Origin: an uncultured Collinsella sp.
GTDB lineage: Bacteria > Actinomycetota > Coriobacteriia > Coriobacteriales > Coriobacteriaceae
DNA: 11,690 bases
Reading direction: 5' to 3'
Assembly (NCBI GenBank): GCA_900540095.1
Contig: UQEO01000060.1
Coordinates: 1 to 11,690 of the forward strand
Made by a program: the position numbers and the translations under genes. Positions 8,413 to 11,690 of this stretch are shown one piece after another; the stretch's first letter is position 1; every line of letters begins with the position of its first letter. The notes under the pieces are model-generated. The model made no database searches. It was not told the origin of the DNA and worked only from the letters and a program-made list of their open reading frames with translations.

Positions 8413-8443
8413 AAAACCCGTCGCTTATGAGGCGGGTTTTTTC
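8413..8443 (+). terminator. Rho-independent terminator after the tRNA-Asn pair
   Basis: AAAACCCGTC (8413-8422) pairs with GGCGGGTTTT (8431-8440), including one G-U pair, around an eight-base loop. Six consecutive T residues (8437-8442) form the tail. It lies 7 nt after the second tRNA and separates the tRNA transcript from yloU. Confidence 0.92.
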
Positions 8444-8456
8444 ATGCCGCGATCGC

Positions 8457-8468
8457 CGTTCGCGAACG
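8457..8468. promoter_or_regulatory. 12-bp perfect palindrome upstream of yloU (possible operator)
   Basis: CGTTCGCGAACG is an exact 12-bp inverted repeat in the 160-nt gap between the tRNA terminator and yloU. It is far too short to be a terminator. A binding site for a dimeric regulator is possible, but it lies about 70 nt before the most likely -10 box. I know no specific regulator for it. Confidence 0.25.
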
Positions 8469-8538
8469 TTACCGTATCAACATTTCGTGTCGAGGATGTA
8501 ATCCCGAGGCCCGCCACCTCAACATGGCGCGGTCGTTG

Positions 8539-8544
8539 TAGAAT
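8539..8544 (+). promoter_or_regulatory. Candidate -10 box of the yloU-fakA-recG unit
   Basis: TAGAAT matches TATAAT in five of six positions and sits about 58 nt before the yloU start, in the only AT-richer stretch after the tRNA terminator. No good -35 element is visible at 16-18 bp upstream (the region reads CCGCCACCTC), so the assignment rests on position and the -10 match alone. Confidence 0.35.
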
Positions 8545-8588
8545 AATGCAATGATTGCTCCCACGACATGGTGCCGCGAGCACCAAGA

Positions 8589-8595
8589 AAAGGAG
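8589..8595 (+). promoter_or_regulatory. Shine-Dalgarno site setting the yloU start at GTG 8602
   Basis: AAAGGAG (8589-8595) lies 6 nt before GTG 8602. The longer in-frame ATG at 8551 has no such site and would add 17 residues (with Thr-Trp-Cys and similar) unlike the family. It also lies only 7 nt after the candidate -10 box. Confidence 0.85.
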
Positions 8596-8601
8596 ATTCT
8601 T

Positions 8602-8958
8602 GTGTCTGAGACCATTAACGGCAGCCTGAGCGTCTCGAACGACGTTATTGCCGATATTGCCGGTTATGCCGCGATGACGTGCTATGGCGTTGTCGGTATG
8701 GCTGAGCAGCTCCAGGGCGCCGAGAGCGTGCGCCTGCTTGCCGGTCAGCGCCTCCGCAAGGGCGTGCTTGTCTCTGCCGACGAGAACGGCCTTACGGTCG
8801 ATCTTCACGTCGTGCTCGAGAACGGCGTCAACATGAAGTCCGTCTGCCACAATCTTTCGAGCTCCGTTGCCTTCACCCTGCAGGAGATCGCCCAGATCGA
8901 TCCCGCCAGCCTTAAGATCGGCATCCATATCGACGCGCTCAAGAGCCGTCTGAACTAG
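8602..8958 (+). CDS. yloU: Asp23/Gls24 family envelope-stress protein, YloU-like
   Basis: The Asp23 (DUF322) family comprises small proteins linked in Gram-positives to the membrane and to cell-envelope homeostasis; their biochemical activity is not established. From GTG 8602 the product has 118 residues, close to B. subtilis YloU (about 120). It shows the family pattern: an N-terminal helix SNDVIADIAGYAAMTCYGVVGMAEQL, split here as about residues 12-25 and 26-38, and a central strand pair KGVLVSADENGLTVDLHVVL (53-72). A helix with SVCHNLSSSVAFTLQEI follows, and the protein ends with LKIGIHIDAL. No signal peptide or membrane segment is seen. It lies 27 nt before the fakA-like gene. In Firmicutes yloU sits directly before yloV and close to recG, as it does here. 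Confidence 0.92.
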   Translation: MSETINGSLSVSNDVIADIAGYAAMTCYGVVGMAEQLQGAESVRLLAGQRLRKGVLVSADENGLTVDLHVVLENGVNMKSVCHNLSSSVAFTLQEIAQIDPASLKIGIHIDALKSRLN

Positions 8959-8985
8959 CATCCGAAAACGGAGATTCAAATACCC

Positions 8986-10440
8986 ATGATTGCAAAGACC
9001 ATTCGCACCTGTTTTCCGATCGCTGCGGCTGCCGTTTCCGACAAGGCCGAGGAGATCAACAAGCTCAACGTCTTCCCCGTGCCCGATGGCGATACCGGCA
9101 CCAACATGTCGCTCACGCTCGCCTCGGTGACCAAGGAGCTCTCTGCCCTTCCCGCCGATGCCGATATGGAGGCCATCGCCGGTGCCATCACCCACGGCTC
9201 TCTCATGGGCGCTCGCGGTAACTCCGGCGTTATTACCTCGCAGATTCTTCGCGGCGTGGCCGAGGGCCTTGTCTCTGCCGACGAGCCTATTACGTCCGCC
9301 AACATTGCCTTCGCCTTCCGTCGTGCCGTCAAGGTCGCCTTCCAGGCTGTCCGCAAGCCCATCGAGGGCACGATCCTCACGGTCCTGCGCGATGTCTCGA
9401 CCAAGGCCGATGAGTGCGAGAAGAAGAAGTTCTCGGCCGAGGATGCGCTCGATGCTATCGTCGTCGAGGCGTACCAGTCCGTCGCCCGCACGCCCGACCT
9501 GCTGCCCGTTCTGAAGGAGAACGGCGTGGTCGACTCCGGCGCCTTTGGCTTCGCCATCTTCCTTGAGAACTTTGTGGCTGCTGCACTTGGCCGCAGCACC
9601 GTTGTCGAGGATTTCTCCGCTACGTTTGACTCCGCCGGCTCTGCCCGCGATGCCGCTCTTGGCCGCGTTGAGATCGAGGCTAACGACGACTGGGAGGGCT
9701 CGGAGTTCCGCTACTGCAACGAGTTTCTCTTTAAGGCCGACGCCCCGTTTGACGAGGACGAATGCCTTAAGTTCCTAGGCTCCATGGGCGACTGTGAGCT
9801 GCTCGTGGGCGCCTATCCCGACTACAAGATCCATGTGCACTCCAATACCCCCAACCTGGTGCTCGAGCACATGCTGCAGCTCGGTCAGATATATGAGGTC
9901 TTTATCCACAACATGGAGATGGAGGCCCACGACCGTACCGCCAAGATCCACGAGGATCAAGAAAAGGCCGTCGAGCCCGCCAAGGCGTTGGGTTTTGTCG
10001 CCGTTGCCGCCGGTTCCGGCGAGGCGGACATCCTCAAGTCCCTTGGCGTCGACGTGATCGTCTCGGGTGGCCAGACCATGAACCCCTCGACCGCCGACCT
10101 GCTGGGTGCCGTGGACCAAGTCAACGCGACCTCGGTCATCATCCTGCCCAATAACGGCAACATCCGCATGGCTGCCGAGGCTGCCCCTTCTGCCCGCACC
10201 GACCAGAAAGCCTGCAATCGAGGCTGCCGCTTCTGCCTGCACGGACAAGAAGGTCGCCGTCGTTCCCACCAAGACCGTTCCGCAGGCCTTCTCCGCGCTG
10301 TTCGCGGTCCTACCCGATTCCGAGCTCGAGGATGCCGTCGCCGCTATGGTCGACGCCATCAGCGAGGTCCGCGATGGCGAGGTCACCCGCGCCGTGCGCG
10401 ACTCCAGCGCCTCGGACGGTTCTCCGATTCACTCCGGTGA
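8986..10440 (+). CDS. fakA: DAK2-domain kinase, FakA/YloV family: 5' part, frame lost after about 10176
   Basis: FakA-type proteins use an ATP-binding Dak2 domain to phosphorylate fatty acids presented by FakB partners, feeding exogenous fatty acids into phospholipid synthesis. The N-terminal domain shows NVFPVPDGDTGTNMSLTL (28-45), with D34, D36 and N40 expected at the Mg-ATP site, then ARGNSGVITSQILRG (76-90) and DSGAFGFAIF (183-192). The middle domain has C244 (YCNEF) and HVH (283-285). Homology runs to residue 397 (NNGNIRMAA). Beyond that an extra imperfect 43-nt copy shifts the frame, and the codons to the TGA at 10438-10440 are out-of-frame, Arg-rich and unlike the family. The ATG at 8986 has GGAG (8970-8973) at a rather long 12-nt spacing. 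The kinase substrate is inferred from the family; no fakB is in the window. If the shift is real, the C-terminal domain is lost. Confidence 0.9.
   Translation: MIAKTIRTCFPIAAAAVSDKAEEINKLNVFPVPDGDTGTNMSLTLASVTKELSALPADADMEAIAGAITHGSLMGARGNSGVITSQILRGVAEGLVSADEPITSANIAFAFRRAVKVAFQAVRKPIEGTILTVLRDVSTKADECEKKKFSAEDALDAIVVEAYQSVARTPDLLPVLKENGVVDSGAFGFAIFLENFVAAALGRSTVVEDFSATFDSAGSARDAALGRVEIEANDDWEGSEFRYCNEFLFKADAPFDEDECLKFLGSMGDCELLVGAYPDYKIHVHSNTPNLVLEHMLQLGQIYEVFIHNMEMEAHDRTAKIHEDQEKAVEPAKALGFVAVAAGSGEADILKSLGVDVIVSGGQTMNPSTADLLGAVDQVNATSVIILPNNGNIRMAAEAAPSARTDQKACNRGCRFCLHGQEGRRRSHQDRSAGLLRAVRGPTRFRARGCRRRYGRRHQRGPRWRGHPRRARLQRLGRFSDSLR
10177..10262 (+). repeat. Imperfect 43-nt tandem duplication that frameshifts fakA
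   Basis: Copy 1 (10177-10219) and copy 2 (10220-10262) both begin GAGGCTGCC. They continue CCTTCTGCCCGCACC against GCTTCTGCCTGCACG, then GACCAGAAAGCC against GACAAGAAGGTC. The first 36 positions differ at six sites. The end of copy 1 aligns with copy 2 only if one extra T is allowed, so copy 1 looks like a noisy 42-nt copy plus one base. Net length 43 nt shifts the frame by one. Removing copy 1 gives MAAEAAASACTDKKVAVVPT, exactly the family-like continuation. Confidence 0.9.
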
Positions 10441-10690
10441 CGTCATGGGTATCATTGCCGGCTCCATCGACGTGGTCGGCTCCGACGTGAAGCAGGTCAC
10501 GCTCGATTGCATCAACCGCATGCAGGAGGAAGAGGAGGGTGACGCGCTGACGATTCTGGCCGGCGAGGAGCTGTCCGATGAGGCCTTCCAGGAGATCGTC
10601 GACGCTATTGAGGAGGCTCAGCCCGACCTGGAGATCGACGCCCATCGTGGCGAGCAGCCGCTCTATCCCGTGATCTTCTCGATCGAGTAG
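10220..10690 (+). CDS. fakA: FakA/YloV-family kinase, 3' part in the shifted frame
   Basis: This is the C-terminal 156 residues of the fakA-like gene, read one frame over from the 5' part and without a start codon of its own. It begins EAAASACTDKKVAVVPTKTV, continues PQAFSALFAVLPD and contains DGEVTRAVRDSS, SGDVMGIIAGSIDVVG and DALTILAGEELSDEAF. It ends QPLYPVIFSIE, a typical YloV/FakA C-terminus. Joined to residues 1-397 of the 5' part it gives 553 residues, the usual family size. Codon use and composition match the 5' part, so this is not a decayed remnant. In vivo expression of this piece alone seems unlikely because no ribosome-binding site and start precede it. The TAG stop lies 10 nt before recG. 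Confidence 0.88.
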   Translation, partial: EAAASACTDKKVAVVPTKTVPQAFSALFAVLPDSELEDAVAAMVDAISEVRDGEVTRAVRDSSASDGSPIHSGDVMGIIAGSIDVVGSDVKQVTLDCINRMQEEEEGDALTILAGEELSDEAFQEIVDAIEEAQPDLEIDAHRGEQPLYPVIFSIE

Positions 10691-10700
10691 GCATCTGCCC

Positions 10701-11690
10701 ATGTCCGAGCTCTGCTCCGTGCCGCGCGTCTCGGATCGCTTTGCCCAGAGCAATGCGCTCGACGAGGATATCGCGCGACTCAAATATGTTTCGGGTAAAC
10801 GTGAGGAGGCCCTTCGCCGTCTGGGAATTCGGACGGTGGGGGACCTCCTTCTCCATATCCCTCATCGATACCTCGACTTTACCCGTTCTTGGTCTATCGA
10901 GATGGCGCCCATCGGTACCGTGTGCACCATCATCGCCACGGTCGACCGTATCGTTCAAAAGCAGCCGCGTCCGCGCATGCAGGTGACCGAGGTCTCACTC
11001 ATTGACGAGACGGGCGTGCTGCAGGTCGCCTTTTTCCGCCAGCCCTGGATTGCCCAGCAGCTTAAGCAGGGCGACCGCCTGGCCGTGATGGGCAAGGTTG
11101 AGTTTGCCTACGGTTTTAAGCAGATGGCCTCGCCGCACTTTGAAAAGCTCGAGGAAGGGCGTGCCGCGGGCACTATCCTGCCGGTCCATTACGTGAGTGA
11201 TGGCGTGAGCCAGGCGTGGATGCGCCGCATCGTAAGCGGTGCGCTCGAGGTCGTCGGCAATCCCTTTGATCCCATTCCGGCACGCTTGCGCGTTAAGCGT
11301 CGCCTGATGAGCAACGCCCGTGCGCTTCGATCGATCCACTTTCCCTCGAGCATGGCCGAGCGCGATATCGCGCGCGCACGGCTGGCATACGAGGAGTGCC
11401 TCTACCTGCAGCTGGCGCTGCGTCTGCGCAACGACGGCGGTCTGGTCGATGTGGTGCCCTATGCCCACACCGCGGGCGAGCACCTGGCCGCGCTCAAGCA
11501 AGCCCTGCCGTTTTCGCTGAGCGACGAGCAGGAGGCCGCATTCCAAGACATTCTGCACGACATGTGCGATGGTGGGCGCGTGATGAACCGCCTGCTGCTG
11601 GGCGATGTCGGTACCGGTAAGACCGCCGTTGCCGCTTGCGCGCTGGCTGTGGCTGCCGATAGCGGGACGCCGGCCCGCGGCAAACCGGTG
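10701..11690 (+). CDS. recG: ATP-dependent DNA helicase RecG, 5' part (3' end outside window)
   Basis: RecG is a superfamily 2 helicase that remodels stalled replication forks and branched recombination intermediates. The first 330 residues are present, somewhat under half of the usual protein. An N-terminal helical part carries ALRRLGIRTVGDLLLHIPHRYLDF (split as 37-47 and 48-60). The wedge OB-fold covers about 70-165, with LIDETGVLQVAFF and LPVHYVSDGVSQAWMRRIV (160-178). The helicase core begins at about 270 with FSLSDEQEAAF. Walker A is GDVGTGKT (301-308). The last residues (TPARGKPV) do not resemble the expected run toward motif Ia (normally close to an APTE sequence), so the final 25-30 bases may be inaccurate. 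The ATG at 10701 follows fakA by 10 nt; the only purine-rich site is GAGTAGG over the fakA stop, so coupling is likely. Confidence 0.95.
   Translation, partial: MSELCSVPRVSDRFAQSNALDEDIARLKYVSGKREEALRRLGIRTVGDLLLHIPHRYLDFTRSWSIEMAPIGTVCTIIATVDRIVQKQPRPRMQVTEVSLIDETGVLQVAFFRQPWIAQQLKQGDRLAVMGKVEFAYGFKQMASPHFEKLEEGRAAGTILPVHYVSDGVSQAWMRRIVSGALEVVGNPFDPIPARLRVKRRLMSNARALRSIHFPSSMAERDIARARLAYEECLYLQLALRLRNDGGLVDVVPYAHTAGEHLAALKQALPFSLSDEQEAAFQDILHDMCDGGRVMNRLLLGDVGTGKTAVAACALAVAADSGTPARGKPV

Noticed and set aside
8202..8414. A 70-codon frame with an internal repeat over the tRNA genes
   Set aside because: The repeated peptide is simply the translation of the two tRNA-Asn genes.
8551..8553. ATG 8551 as the yloU start
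   Set aside because: It has no ribosome-binding site and adds 17 atypical residues; AAAGGAG is correctly placed for GTG 8602.
10190..10250. Programmed frameshifting in fakA
   Set aside because: There is no slippery heptamer or downstream pseudoknot signature, and the net change is explained exactly by the extra 43-nt copy.

Overview
The window (11,690 bases, high GC, every gene on the + strand) is a core housekeeping segment of a bacterial chromosome. High GC, the sequence style of the proteins, the Firmicute-like order yloU-yloV-recG and a primary sigma factor of about 450 residues suggest an actinobacterium of the Coriobacteriia, most like Collinsella. That assignment is inferred from recognition and was not checked by a search.

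Region 1 (1-6465) is one tight gene cluster: 3' part of infB (IF2), rbfA, nrnA (DHH/DHHA1 phosphoesterase), truB, ribF and dnaG. Gaps are 11 and 15 nt or are replaced by overlaps (rbfA/nrnA 8 nt, truB/ribF 4 nt, ribF/dnaG 8 nt). This points to one polycistronic, translationally coupled unit that joins the infB-rbfA-truB-ribF ribosome and cofactor cluster directly to primase. A 110-nt gap without a visible terminator leads to rpoD, the primary sigma factor, which probably starts at a GTG at 6576.

Region 2 (7926-8447) is non-protein-coding. It holds a 13-bp hairpin touching the rpoD stop, a 90-nt nested palindrome whose core is a Rho-independent terminator, a sigma70-type promoter (8166-8193), two nearly identical tRNA-Asn(GUU) genes and a second terminator.

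Region 3 (8448-11690) carries yloU (Asp23 family), a yloV/fakA-type DAK2-domain kinase gene and the 5' part of recG. The fakA-like gene is frameshifted at an imperfect 43-nt tandem duplication (10177-10262). Deleting one copy restores an uninterrupted 553-residue protein, so a misjoined or low-quality assembly junction is the leading explanation.

I found no new multi-gene system, mobile element, CRISPR array or toxin-antitoxin pair. The points worth a second look are the fakA duplication, the nested palindrome after rpoD, the direct coupling of ribF to dnaG, and a preference for TAG stop codons.
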